DNA of 64,000 nt from Madurella fahalii (lineage: Eukaryota > Ascomycota > Sordariomycetes > Sordariales), in contig CM056878.1 in the NCBI GenBank assembly GCA_029876055.1, forward strand, positions 3,782,001 through 3,846,000. Reading direction: 5' to 3'. Below are positions 11,718 through 22,505 of this stretch, in pieces; positions within the stretch are counted from its first letter, which is position 1, and each line of letters begins with the position of its first letter. The notes under the pieces were generated by a model, which saw only the letters and a list, made by a program, of their open reading frames with translations, did no database searches and had not been told where the DNA came from. The translations under genes and the position numbers were made by a program.

Positions 11718-13373
11718 TTGAAACAACACACGAAATCTGCAGCGCCCTTTTCCTACATGGTTTGGGACAGTAAGACAAAAGCAGTACGCCTAGACAAAAC
11801 AGAATTTAATGTCTGTGAGACTGTTTCAAGGGTGCTTTGGCGACTCCGTGACCGGCTGAATGTGCAGGGAGCAAAACGCGGAACCTTTTATCCGCTCTGG
11901 CTGGACCAGATACATAGTCATCGGAGTTACTTACCTTGACGAGCTACCTGGTAACCCGGGCGCGGGATATCTAGGACATATCGAAAGTAACCTTGGTTCT
12001 ACGTTGGGGAGGTCGGCGACGAAATAAGGGCAGTTGGTTTCTTGTAGAGGATGCTGCAATTCCTTCGGAGCCCCATAGCTGAGAACGGCGCTGGGACAGA
12101 CAACTTAATACAAACAGTTCAACTTGCATTGGGGAAGAGCTCAACAAACCGAACATTGGAATAGATTATAGAGCATGTCGCGGATGATGTTGAAGAGTCA
12201 AAGACGGAATGGTGGTCCATGAGATTCTTGACTCACCATTCTGGATTCACCGAGAAGCGCTGATATCGAAATAGGCAAATTCGGTCTTTGGCGCCTTCGA
12301 GATGGATACCTTATGGATTGGTTCACATATTGCGTCACGATCATCGAAGTAGCGTTTTGCGCCCTGTTAGTCAAAGCCAAGGAACAATGTCGCAATCTCG
12401 GTAGACAACGATTCGCTGAGTCCAGTACAAGTCTACCTACCTTCATGGGACCTTTGTTACTGATCAGCGACGAGCCTGGATCCAAGCGAGGCGGCCTCTT
12501 CTGGTCTCCAAATGACTACTTCAACACTCCCAAACTTGCAAAGCTACTACAGATCCTCGAGATAGGGTATATACGTTTCTCCATCTCGAGGATCTAGGAT
12601 ACAACATCCACCAAACACGCCTGCCAATACCTTTGCCGCCGCGGTAGCGAAAACCATCCTGTTTGATCAAACTCCGGACATTTTGTACCAGGCGAACGAG
12701 GCTGATCGGATTGATGGGCTACCATAATGGGCCGCCAACCGGTCCTCAGCCGAGAAGCACGGCGCCTATGGAGATGAGCACATATTTGCAAACCAGCTAT
12801 TGGCTTAAAAAAACTACCAGGCAGTTATATCGCTCCCGGAATAGACATTAGAAAGGCCTCGTCGGATTCCACAGACTCAAATCTCCCGTCGTGGACCAGT
12901 TGTCGGCGGCGAACGATTATGTTCTCTCTAGAAAGTAAAAACAGACCAACGGAAGAGACTGTGACTATTACAGCAAGATGGGCGGCGGTACTCGTTTTCC
13001 CGCCTCTCGCTTCACCATGAACCGTGGCCGTCTATTGGACGAGACGGAAGATGACATTAGGAAGTCCCAGCGGACCGGCCTCTCTTTGCGCTCAAGGTTT
13101 GTCCTCAAGTCGACCTGTGGAAAGCAAGAGTCTGGACCGAACGATGAGTTCCGGCGTTTCTTTGTTACACCAGAAGGCTACATGGGCTTGACTTTTTCCG
13201 AGGCTCTGCAGGACGATTGCCTTTGCGTGAGTTTAGCGCACCGATACCTTTGGTTTTACGGAGGTGTGGCGACCAAGGTAATAGTGTATTATCGCTGTTT
13301 TGGCTCAGCGTTTGTGCTAGGGATGATGCATGGAGGCGCAACCAACATGATAAGGGCTGGGAGGTTGTAAGTC
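11718..13373 (+). pseudogene. Decayed HET-domain (heterokaryon incompatibility-like) gene
   Basis: Pieces of a HET protein occur in the right order but in changing frames. At 11745-11925 are FSYMVWDS...VRLDKTEFNV and WRLRDRL...FYPLWLDQI, the start of the HET domain. At 11975-12050 are SKVTLVL, GEVGDE and FLVEDAA. At 12695-12830 are LIGLMGYHNGPP and STYLQTSYWL. At 12885 is LPSWTSC. At 13140-13330 are RRFFVTPEGYMGL, SAPIPLVLRR (different frame) and FGSAFVLGMMHG, the classic HET C-terminal module. Stops lie between the pieces, and the C-terminal module alone needs two compensating frame changes. No intact start was found. HET proteins trigger programmed death on fusion of unlike fungal cells; this copy cannot make one. 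Confidence 0.8.
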
Positions 13374-13766
13374 GACCCGATGAATGCGGGTGTCATCTGA
13401 CTATTGGAGACGTCATTAATTGTAAAAAGGAAACCGGTTGAACACCGCAGTAACGGATATTCTGTCTCGGGTCGGATGGTTTCTCCGGCTGCCAACTTGT
13501 CCTTATTGGCGGTGCGACCCAGGTAATGTTGAGAATGGTCGTATGACAGAGAGCAGCTCGTCAACATCACGTATCAACCAAGTTACTTAGACGAGTTCGT
13601 CGCCGATGTGCACATCCAGATTTCACGAGGGTTCCGTGGCCACTGCGCCTAACGCCATGCGGACCAGCTGGTCTTCACCGGGCGTATGGAACGAGTTGCG
13701 GCGGGAGCTGGAGGACGTCGGTATCAGCGTTGCTGTAGTGGAGTTAAAAAGGGGATATACTACAGC

Positions 13767-13853
13767 CCCCGGAGCGCCATCCCAAGAAGTGTGGCCCTCT
13801 GACTACTAGAGGGACCCTGTCCCGTGGGAACAGTTCTTCCCAACTCACCAACC
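13767..13853 (+). repeat. Dispersed repeat, truncated copy (right end only)
   Basis: The segment matches the last about 85 bases of the elements at 24996-25405 and 62137-62567: CCGGAGCGCCATCCCA, then GTGGCCCTCTGA, GAGGGACCCTGTCCC and the end AGTTCTTCCCAACTCA. The left part is absent. Confidence 0.75.
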
Positions 13854-14135
13854 CTGTACAGTAAGATGGATTTAAGGAGTGGATTCTATAGATATATGTG
13901 TCTGTAAGGTAGGATGGAACCACTACCACTAGAAACGCCTTAAAGAGAGTCATCTAAGGGAAGCAATATTAAGGTATCTATCGTACTCAATATCTTCTGT
14001 GTATTCTGCTGTAACATGGGGGCCAAATTTGTTCGCAACGGCCTCAGATCAGTTTTGTCCACCTGATGCGGTTTGATTGGTTCGTTGAGGAGCTATGAAA
14101 GTGGACCGAAGGTAAAAGTTGCAGACTAATGTTGG

Positions 14136-14246
14136 ACGGAGGTTGGGGGCTAAAAGTGACCAGATGTTTCTGTTAGTGTAGATCATGGTGCGTTATAGCA
14201 CCTGCACTAACAGATGCGTCCGGTCACTTTTGGCTCCAACATCCGT
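14136..14246. repeat. Imperfect 110-bp palindrome, MITE-like
   Basis: The arms 14136-14185 and 14198-14246 are reverse complements with a few mismatches. CGGAGGTTGG pairs with CCAACATCCG, AAAAGTGACC with GGTCACTTTT, and CTGTTAGTG with CACTAACAG. The loop is about 12 bases. Several mismatches are C/T or G/A transitions. A snap-back miniature element or solo inverted-terminal-repeat relic is likely; no target-site duplication is obvious. Confidence 0.75.
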
Positions 14247-14820
14247 AGATGCCCAGAAGAGAGCAGGGGATGGCTTCACCTTGGGTCGGAGATGGCTGTC
14301 TCTGGGTGCTTGCCTTTCTCCCCGTTTTCCATTACCTACAGTGACAACAGCGTCAACAAGATGATTTAGTAATTCGGTCCCTTTGTTGTTCTTTCCTCAA
14401 CAACAACAACAATCATCACGAGATCCATCCACCTTCCACTGCACCCTCCCAGCATTTAAGTGTGTGTCATGAGTGAAGAATCATCTTGACTACACCAGCC
14501 GCAGATTAAGTTCAAGATACGCTCAAACAGGCTACTCCCACGCTAACCATTGTACACGTCAAGGGTGTGCTCCTGGAAAGTTCGCTTAGGAGACTTGGTA
14601 GTGCTTGAGCCAATCATGTCCAACAGTCTGCCGCCTTTTCCATAACGAACCAAGTGACAGACCCGCTGTTGGTGATCCTCCGCCCCGCTGTTAGCTGTCG
14701 CTCCGACAGGGATGCGTACACCGCAGTGTCCTCTCGTCAGTTTTGCGCCATGCGCCGCGTCTCTCAATATCTACAACCATCACTGCATCGACCAAGACCG
14801 GTTCCCTTGAAAACTCCACG

Positions 14821-15689
14821 ATGTCGAGCGCGAATCCACCAGCATGCTACCGCCCAGACGGATCCGAGGTGGACTCGCGGTACGCGCCGTGTCGCGCTGG
14901 CGGCACGAGCATGTGCTGCAGGACCAACGACAGCCCGGCCAACTTCCCGGACATCTGCCGCCCCGACGGCCTGTGCCAGGAGACACAGCGTACGGATAGC
15001 GTATGGCGCGAGTCGTGCACCGATCCCACCTGGCAAGCCCCCGAGTGCCTGCAGCTCTGTGTCGGTGAGTACACTCCTCCAGTATCTACGGGCCGCGGCA
15101 GGTCGGCGCTCCGGACTAGGCCGACGCTGACGAGAACCCCTTGACAGAAAGCAACGATCGTGCCCACGATGCTGTGCTCACCTTCTGCGCCAATGGGAGT
15201 ATCTGCTGCGGCCGCAATAATGACGCGTGCTGCGTGGCGGGGCGCGGCGTCTTCATCGTGGATGGGAGAGTCGTGAACTCAATTTCGACAAGCACGTCGT
15301 CCACGTCCACATCCACATCTACATCCACGTCTACACCCCTGCCGACATCCCCGCCGTCGTCAGAAGCCGCGTCTTCATCAACCTCTCTGTCGACGGGTGC
15401 GGCGATCGGCATTGGTGTGGGCATTGCCGCTGTTGTGTTCGGCATCTGCATTGTCGTTGTGCTTTACGTGCTCAGGAAGCGGAAAACGTTAAACGCGGAG
15501 GGTGCTGGCCAGGCTGTCGCTCACGGACCGGAGCTGCTGGGGCCGTCTAACGGCGGATATTGGGCGTCGGCGGCTGCGAAGGACAGGGTGGAGCTCGAGG
15601 TAAACCAGATGGTTCCGGCTGCGAACGACGCACCCGTACCGGAACCCGTGCGGTCACCGATAGAATTGCATGGGACAGAGTGGAGGTGA
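14821..15689 (+). CDS. Cys-rich single-pass membrane protein with Ser/Thr stalk
   Basis: Exons 14821-15064 and 15148-15689 (intron GTGAGT...TTGACAG) join to 261 residues. Residues 1-112 are a Cys-rich ectodomain in two modules (ACYRPDG, YAPCR, SMCCR, DICRPDGLC, then LTFCANGSICC, DACCV). A Ser/Thr repeat stalk (about 125-163), one membrane helix (about 166-189), the stop-transfer RKRK and a 70-residue cytoplasmic tail follow. There is no cleavable signal peptide with this start; members of this fungal group often lack one, so the helix may serve as signal anchor with the N terminus outside. The upstream ATG at 14743 would add 26 unconvincing residues. The layout recalls Mid2/WSC-type wall sensors, but no WSC domain was identified. 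The partial gene at 63418 is of the same general class. Confidence 0.8.
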
Positions 15690-17372
15690 GGGCGGTATAG
15701 AGTCGGATACGTTCGTATTGCCGAGTATCTTAACAATCCGGGGTTAGAGCCCTGTCATCTGATGCTTGGAGAGGCTTAGATTTTGCTAAATCACGTCAGA
15801 ATGCTTAGCGAGTGGAGACAACAATCAGCGTGAATATCCATGCACCGCAAGGCTTACAGAATCTTGCGAGCTTGCAGTGCAACTTTTGCAGCGTCGGAAT
15901 ATGATGTTCTGACAATCATTGCGGGAGCAGCGTACAGGCTTGATAGCCCTGCCTTTGTTCGGCGGCAGGTGGCTACGCTGGTCGTGTCACCATCGGAGGA
16001 ATTCATTATCGTCGAGAATCTACCTGTGCGAATCTCAATAATTAGTAGCCCACCTTTGGTCTACTCCCTGTGCGCTTTTTCATCGCAAGGGTCAGCGCGC
16101 AGGTGGTTGACTGGGCAGTTGTCACGGCAGCTGTCCGGGTTCGATGCGGGAGACGGTGCATTGTATCAGCGGGCATGGACGATGCTGTAGTTGGTGCCAG
16201 GGCTTCTTGGGAGGGCCAACGTTGCCGCGGCGGCTGACTACCTTACTTCAGAGCGGGACTGGTGATCGGGGCTGGGTCAACTGGCAAAACGGGATTGCTG
16301 GTGTTTCCAACTGTTTCAGCACGAGTTCCGGGATCATTATGATGATATATTATGCGCGGCTAGCCATCCGGTGGTATATTGTGGTTGCGCATATGCTCGG
16401 GAATTTGGTGTTTGTTCGTTGAATCAGTTCAAGGGGTTACGGGGGTAGGGACTTCCTACAAACTCACCAGCACTGCGTAATGAGCAGGGGAGGCACAAAT
16501 GCTCAACAAATGAATTACTATTAAAACACAAGGCGAGAACTACCTCAACCTACACTCAGGTGAAAGAAACAGGTGCTGTGTCGAATCCAAGCACCGCACC
16601 CCTCGTCAGAATTGTTCCCATTTGCGGCTTGCCCAGAAGAAACATGTGGCAGGGCATGGAAGTTGTTGTTAAAGTAGTACATCGAAAATCTGATCGGGAT
16701 GCCGCTGATGGTAGGAACCACTACCGAGAGTACGGGACTTCCGGTGCAAGTGAATGTATAGCTAATCGGGTTCCAGCTAATGTCGATGTTAGAGTTGCTT
16801 AGTCCAGGTGGTCGTAGTAGCCCCTAGTTTGACAGTGAGCGTGGCCGAAGAATGCGTGCTCAACCCTCCAAAACATCGAACTTGAGCCGGGACTTTGTCT
16901 GACAAAACATTGAAGGGTTGTTAGTATCCGAACAATTTCAAGCCTTCAGAGATCACGATGCGCTGCACCGCAAAAGCTGGGCTCCTAGAGTTAGCACTGC
17001 AACCTGAGTGCCTACTAGCCATCCGAACCCTCCAATTAGGAAACACAATTAACATAGCATACTCGTAGAGTCGATCCAATCATTTCTTTATTGCCAACTG
17101 GGCTACAGGCCCCTGGTCGGGGGGGTTGCTTGACCATGTAATTATCGCTCTCTAGTCGTGTAAATATAGCAATGAAGCAGAGTCGGTGTCTCCCCTCGAT
17201 GAAATGCCTTGCATTTCCCGATAGATTTCGAAAGAGAGCCCTAACGGTAGCTTCAGTAACGTGGCCTTGGTACCCGAAACGGACCCTTTTCACCGACCCC
17301 ACATATATAGATCGCACTGCGTAACCAATTACAAAATACCACCCTCTCTCGTTCTTTTGACGCCGTTCAGAT
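15690..17372. other. Intergenic, possible gene relics, unidentified
   Basis: No supported gene. Two stretches have protein-like texture without a start: plus strand about 15840-16190, and minus strand about 16805-16555, where an 85-codon open stretch includes SWNPISYTFTCTGSPVLSVV. Neither was matched to a family, so they are noted only. Confidence 0.4.
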
Positions 17373-19828
17373 CTAGCAATGCAATATCCAATCCCCCTGC
17401 CCAAAGTCCTGCATATTCAACCATGCCGCATCTAATGACTCTGAGGTTAGATATGCATCCAACCCCCCCATCATGCCCATCCCGGCCATCGATGGAGCCA
17501 GCGCCGCCTGGGCTGGCTCCCACGACTGCGCGTACTGCTCCTGCTGCAGCTGCGGTTGCAGCTGCTCTTCTTTTATCTGCCCTTGTTCCGGCGGATGCGC
17601 TGTCTGCGCCATCACAATGTCTTGCAGATTGCGCGTTGTTGGGGACACACCCATCCTCGCGGCGACGCGGAGGCTGATGGACTGACGGTATCGCTGTAGG
17701 ACCTCGATTCCCTGCATGGCAGACACGACGTGCGTCTTGTGGAACTCCATGATGGCCAGGGCGCGGTCCCAGGAGGACTTTGCGGGCTCCATGTCCAAGT
17801 TCACTCCTAGATTCGGGGAAAGAGTGGCTACGAGCAAGACGGTGGCCGAGGCGAAGGCGACTGGTTAGGTCTTGTTAGTAGTAAAGACAAAGCGGGTGAC
17901 GTGGAGGAGCCCAACTTACAATGCAGAGCATACCACGGTGATGTTTGAAGGTTAGCGGTGAGACTGCCGTATACCTCTTCCAAAATAGCATGCACCGTTG
18001 TCAAACATAATAAACAAGCTTCCTGGTGCAGTCGTTCCTGTAGCATCAGCGAGGCTGACGTTTGGCCTGTCCACCCAGCCGAAGAAGCCCACCGGTGTGC
18101 CTCGGCAAGGAGAGACGGCCGGAGAGCAAGGATTCTCAAGCACAGGAGTCTAAATCGAACTGCGTCGCTCTGATTTCGAAAACAGACCACGTCGTCGTCA
18201 GTTATCGGCATCTTGGAGTAGTCAGCGCCGATACGGAGATGCGGCGGTAGGCTTTCCAGCTGATCGTCAATCATAGAATTGATGCGGAGAACAAAGGTGG
18301 GATCGGGTACGGTAAACTCGCCGCCTGTATAGCTGATCTTGAGACGAGGTGACCGTGCAGCCGTCCGCAGAGCTTCCACGACTTCTAGGTTCCTAGCCGA
18401 CTGCAGAATCAACTCCATGCGCGAAGGGACGTTATCTGGTTGGCGGCCCTCCTGGGTAGTTGACAGATATTCGTCGTCAATGGCTAAAGGGAGCGGTGGT
18501 TGGGTGACGCTCTGGGTTATGCCGGTCCTGCCGAAGGTGCTTGCTAATATTCTATCATAGCAACAGTTATTAGACCGCGTAGGACGGGCAAGGACTTGAC
18601 GGAGATGCATACTGATCCAAGGGAACGCAGCCGCCGTGCCAGACCCTCCGGCGCATCTCACGTTCCAGTTGGTTGAGAGGTTTCTTGGGCGTGACATGCA
18701 AACTTATGCCAATGGCGACGCGAACCGCAGTACCGACCATGAGCCAGCAGCGATCGGCCCGACCGGAAAAATATAGATACATCCCCCGGAGCAAGAGCAG
18801 TTGCACTACCGGCAAGGAAGCGGTGTCGATGCTTTCAATCGAAATAAGCCGCCGCGAGCGTGTGTAAAACTCCTCGGCCTGATGCTGCCTTTGCTCAAGG
18901 GAGAGTGAGTCGTTCCGTTGACAAGCGAGGGCCAGTACCATGTTAAGGGACGCGTGGAAGACGATTTCCTCAAACTTCTGTGCCGAACTGTCCGGCGGGT
19001 TTCTGGGCTTCCAGAGCGCATGGTATTGGCTTTTAAACGTCGGCCAGTGCAGGAACGGGAAGATGGCGTGAACATGTTGCCAGTACCAGCGAAGGAGATC
19101 GTCAGCAAAGGGTCGAGGAGGCAACACAATGGGCTGCGGAAGGACGTCGCCATACGGCTGCTCGAGCGCGTCCCATGAAAACCCGACGAGACTCGGGAAA
19201 ACGGGGGAGTCCAACGCCGTCTTAGGAAGCGTGGAACTTGTGCTCGGGTCATGAGGAAGGGTTGGCCGGGCCGCTGCTTCTAGACCATGGCGCATGAAGG
19301 TCGAGTTCGCCGATATGGTCACATCGATCTCGTCTTCTTCTGCCGGAGTATCAGGGGATGCGCCTAAAACTAGGCTGTCTCTGCTTTGTGCGGAAGCATT
19401 GTCCAGTCCTTCGGACGGGGTTAGCCACGTGCCAAACTGCCAATTATGTCGCATCGATGGGAGCAACTACCGGCAGGTGGCACTGCATCCGGTGCAGCTC
19501 TTTGGGAAGTTCCGGGGTCCGCCCGCGCATCTTTCTCCAGTCTCTGAAGTCGTCTATCGATGTCCACCAATGTCCTGGGAATATCAGCCGTTGTGTGAGT
19601 ATGCGTGCCACTGAAATTGCCTTACAACGCTGTTGATGGCTGCATAACACTGTCTGGATAATCGCATTTGTCGTCCCATCCCCTGAGAGAGCAGGCCGAG
19701 CAGACCGGTTTCCTTCCATCACATCCTGTCTTGCGTGCGCGGCAAGGGTTGCATGCAAGTCGGGCTTTCCGGCGTCTCTGGGTCGACTGCCCGGTCTCGG
19801 CGACAAAGGCGTGCGTGGGCGTCTCCAT
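17373..19828 (-). CDS. Zn2Cys6 transcription factor (Fungal_trans type)
   Basis: Five exons (19828-19626, 19574-19484, 19436-18613, 18551-17920, 17860-17373) join in phase to 745 residues. The binuclear zinc cluster is complete near residues 27-56: CNPC, six residues, C, six residues, CSAC, eight residues, C. A basic RRRKAR run precedes it. The linker and dimerisation coil (DIDRRLQRLEKDAR) span the second exon. The middle-homology region begins near RPFADDLLRWYWQHVHAIFPF and includes FSGRADRCWLMVGTAVRVAI and the PLPLAIDDEYLS motif. The C terminus is Gln-rich. Intron 2 (47 nt) uses a weak GTGCCA donor but is the only choice found that keeps frame. A nuclear DNA-binding regulator is expected; target genes cannot be inferred, and no co-oriented cluster lies beside it. 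An ATG at 19927 could extend the N terminus. Confidence 0.88.
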
Positions 19829-20245
19829 TGCGCTGTTGGCAGCAGGCCCGGCTAAGTGGTGCTGGTCACGGGTAGGCAAGAGGATCGCGCGCCGCAACCA
19901 AACATATCTGGCCGCGTGGGGCGGCAAAGGCTTGGGGGCTGAGGCACAGATATGCTGTGCCGCATTATGTAATGCGAAGGCGCCTTGGTGATTTGGCGAT
20001 TTGGCTATTGGACGAGGAGGCGAACCCGAAGGCAGGGGTCGCAGACTTGATCCGTTTCTGGCCTAGGGTCTGGTGGTAAGTCGACAGAGCGGAAGGAACC
20101 GGCCTTTGTGGGATGCGGACGAATATCTAACGTGTTGTAAACAATAGCCTGGAGGGCGCAATGCTCTGCAGCGACTAGCGAGACAGTTCCCAGGTCTTTT
20201 GTTAGGATTGCGGCTAGAGGTTGGATGGGGAGCCCAGATGTGCCG

Positions 20246-21060
20246 TTAAGGCACGTTCAATGTACAGTACCGCTTGACGCCTGCAATTGTTTCAGGGGCC
20301 AAGGTATCTCCGTGCTCGCCACACACCGAACCTCGCAGACGGCGGTTGGCCGTTGCTGTCCCCGTCGAGCTCATACAAGCATCCATCTGCATCTGATCGA
20401 GCAAAGGAAATGTAATGAAAGTCGGCTTCATCCTCAGCAAGGGCTGGCGCAGCGGAGTCACCCTTCGTTGCGGCTGCGGCATACGCTTGCTCAAGTTCGG
20501 CCGAGTCTTCGAGGATCCTGGCTCGTGCTTCGGGACAGTGCGGAAGTGAGTCACGAAGGAGGCGGGCGAGGAGGGAGTTGGGCTCTGCCACCGCTGTGCG
20601 TCAGTATTCTTCTAAAAGAGCAGCCCATACAGAGTTCAGCTTACTGATGTAGTGCCGAGCCTTGCCGTTGCACAAAGCGTGCAGGATGGCGTACAGTCCG
20701 CAGGCGTTATTGATCGTCTGTTTGAACCAGACCACTGGCTCTCCATTTCCGCCCCCAGCGTACTCGGTACGGGACGATTCGACAGCAACTTTTCTCTCCT
20801 CATAGGCTGGCGTAGTAGGGAGGATGAGAATCAACGCGAGAGCCGGTCGCGGCGCGGGAGAAGCTCGGATTCTTCGAGGATAAACACATCTTGGAATGCG
20901 ACTTCGGTTGATGCACGAGCGCCTGTATTAATTCGTTGAAAACATCTGTGTTCGACTCGAGAGGGAGGAAATGCTTCTTGTATGTGCTGCGCATCTGCCG
21001 TCGGCGGTTGGGGCGCGGTTCCTGCTGCTGTCGTGTAATGGACGGGGAGGATCGGAATGC
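20246..21060 (-). pseudogene. Ubiquitin C-terminal hydrolase (peptidase C12) with frameshifts
   Basis: Order and motifs of a UCH-L1/L3-type deubiquitinase are clear. KKHFLPLESNTDVFNELI starts near 20980, VAFQDVFILEESELL follows, then RPALALILILPTTPAYEER, then WFKQTINNACGLYAILHA with the oxyanion Gln and catalytic Cys. The catalytic His lies in DFHYISF and the Asp in LYELDG. One normal intron (GTAAGC...CGCACAG, about 20640-20591) keeps frame. However, three to four single-base frame changes are needed: before KKHF, after NELIQAL, after ESELL, and before VCGEHGDTLAPE. The catalytic residues are all kept, so decay is recent, or the assembly carries indels. If intact it would be the cell's small-substrate ubiquitin hydrolase. 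Confidence 0.72.
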
Positions 21061-21249
21061 CAAAACCAGCGTGCGGGGCTGCCGTATGAACCCAAACAAG
21101 AACCCGGACCTGGATCGATCCGCCCCTCGGAACATGGGCCCGGCCCGTCTCCAAACCCGGGCAGCAGGAGCTGGAGCGCGCCGGTGCCTTCGGCAATTGA
21201 GGTACGAATAAAATCTTTATAAGAGCAATGCACAAAGGCCTCTACAAGT

Positions 21250-22026
21250 CTACAGTGTTTTGCCCCCGGCAAGAAGTCCCACAAACTGCTCGATCCGCTT
21301 CTTTCTCGTATCGTCCCGTTTCGCCGTCTCGATGCGCCAAAGAAACGGGTATCGCTTGGTCTTGCCGAGGTTCTCGAAAAACGTCTTTGCCTTCTTGTTC
21401 CGATCCAGAGCCGCCTGGAAGTCTGGGGGCACCTGCATCACGCTTGCCGACGAGTATGCCTTCTCCCACCGCCCATCCGCCTTCGCCGCGTCGATCTCCA
21501 GTTGCCCAGCGTCCCTCATGCGCCCGGCAGCGATCAATTCGGTGACCTTGTCGACGTTCCGCTTGGACCAGATGCTCTTCTTGCGGCGCGGCGTGAACCG
21601 CTGGAGAAAGTGCTCCGCGTCGTGGCTCTTCCTCTGGCCGTCAATCCACCCAAAGCATAGAGCTATGTCGATGGCTTCGTCGTAGGTGACGGACGCGATA
21701 CCGGACCCCTTCTTACTAATCTTGAGCCATAAGCCTGTCGATTGGGCATGGTTGGCTGCCAGCCATGTCTCCCAAGCGGTGGCGTCTTCGAAAAGCTGGA
21801 TCGGTAGTGCTGCTAGGGGAGCGGCATCGACTGCTGCCTTCGTTTCTTGCAAAGGTTTTGCTGCGAGCTTTCTTCGTGTTGACATATTGACGCGGGCTGG
21901 CTTTGATATTTCAGCGTCCGGAGTATTTAGAGCATTCAAGTGCCAACGAACTCGTGTTCGTCCCGCCAACGCAGGCAACAACCGCCAAGATGTCCGAGCC
22001 CAAAGCAATGGGGTTAGGGTTATCAT
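21250..22026 (-). CDS. YdeI/OmdA-family protein (DUF1801-like/OmpD-associated)
   Basis: Single exon, 258 residues. The core ATAWETWLAANHAQSTGLWLKISKKGSG, TYDEAIDIALCFGWIDGQ and FTPRRKKSIWSKRNVDKVTELI matches the bacterial YdeI/OmpD-associated family, which reached many fungi. The C-terminal part has PPDFQAALDRNKKAKTFFENL and an FLWRIETAKR motif. The first 47 residues are Arg-rich with almost no acidic residues and could be a mitochondrial presequence. The internal ATG at 21885 (MSTRRKLAAKPL) gives a 211-residue protein that begins close to the conserved domain, so the start is uncertain. Biochemical role is not established. It lies tail-in to the UCH relic on the same strand. Confidence 0.8.
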   Translation of the reverse strand: MITLTPLLWARTSWRLLPALAGRTRVRWHLNALNTPDAEISKPARVNMSTRRKLAAKPLQETKAAVDAAPLAALPIQLFEDATAWETWLAANHAQSTGLWLKISKKGSGIASVTYDEAIDIALCFGWIDGQRKSHDAEHFLQRFTPRRKKSIWSKRNVDKVTELIAAGRMRDAGQLEIDAAKADGRWEKAYSSASVMQVPPDFQAALDRNKKAKTFFENLGKTKRYPFLWRIETAKRDDTRKKRIEQFVGLLAGGKTL

Positions 22027-22404
22027 TTCCGCTTCCCGTGTTCTTCACACTCTGCCTTGTCGCTGCACCTGCGTGAGGTGCTTACGCCAAATTTGCAAGG
22101 AAGTTACTCCGTATTGGCGATGGTTCCCGAGGCCAATTATAGCTTCAATGCAACTTCACACGCAATCCAAAACCCCGCAACAAGAACAACAAACCATCAC
22201 CACAATGGGGTGTCCTAAAATGACCACAGTCTGTCTCATCATTTCTGGAGAAAGGGGACGATGCGCCGATCGGTTTCCTTTGTTCGAGCCAACTCTCAAC
22301 TTCACGCAATATTCTACGCCTCATCCGTCTTCTCTCCACTTTTCCTTCTATACACCACATCCGGTTAGCCTTTTTCGAGAAGCTATGCACCGACTGTCCA
22401 CTGC

Positions 22405-22409
22405 AAAAA
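22405..22409 (-). terminator. RNA polymerase III T5 terminator of the tRNA
   Basis: Five A on the plus strand (TTTTT on the transcribed sense) lie 11 bases beyond the tRNA 3' end, as expected for Pol III termination. Confidence 0.7.
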
Positions 22410-22419
22410 GTTAAGCATC

Positions 22420-22505
22420 CGATCCGCCCAGGGGTCGAACCTGGAACCTCCTGATTACTTGATTTGAGATCGTAGTCAGACGCGCTGCCATTACGCCAGC
22501 GGACC
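22420..22505 (-). tRNA. tRNA-Arg(ACG) with 14-nt intron
   Basis: Read on the minus strand, GGTCCGC pairs with GCGGATC to make a 7-bp acceptor stem with one G-U pair and discriminator G. The D arm is GCGTAATGGCAGCGC and the T arm is CCAGG-TTCGACC-CCTGG. The anticodon stem TCTGA/TCAGG closes a loop CT-ACG-A followed by a 14-nt insert and a final A. The insert sits one base 3' of the anticodon, the standard nuclear tRNA intron position. The anticodon ACG reads Arg CGN codons after A-to-I editing. Confidence 0.9.

Noticed and set aside
15840..16422. Possible gene relic with NWQNGIAGVSNC
   Set aside because: Protein-like but interrupted and not matched to any family I can name, so it is only noted in the gap entry.
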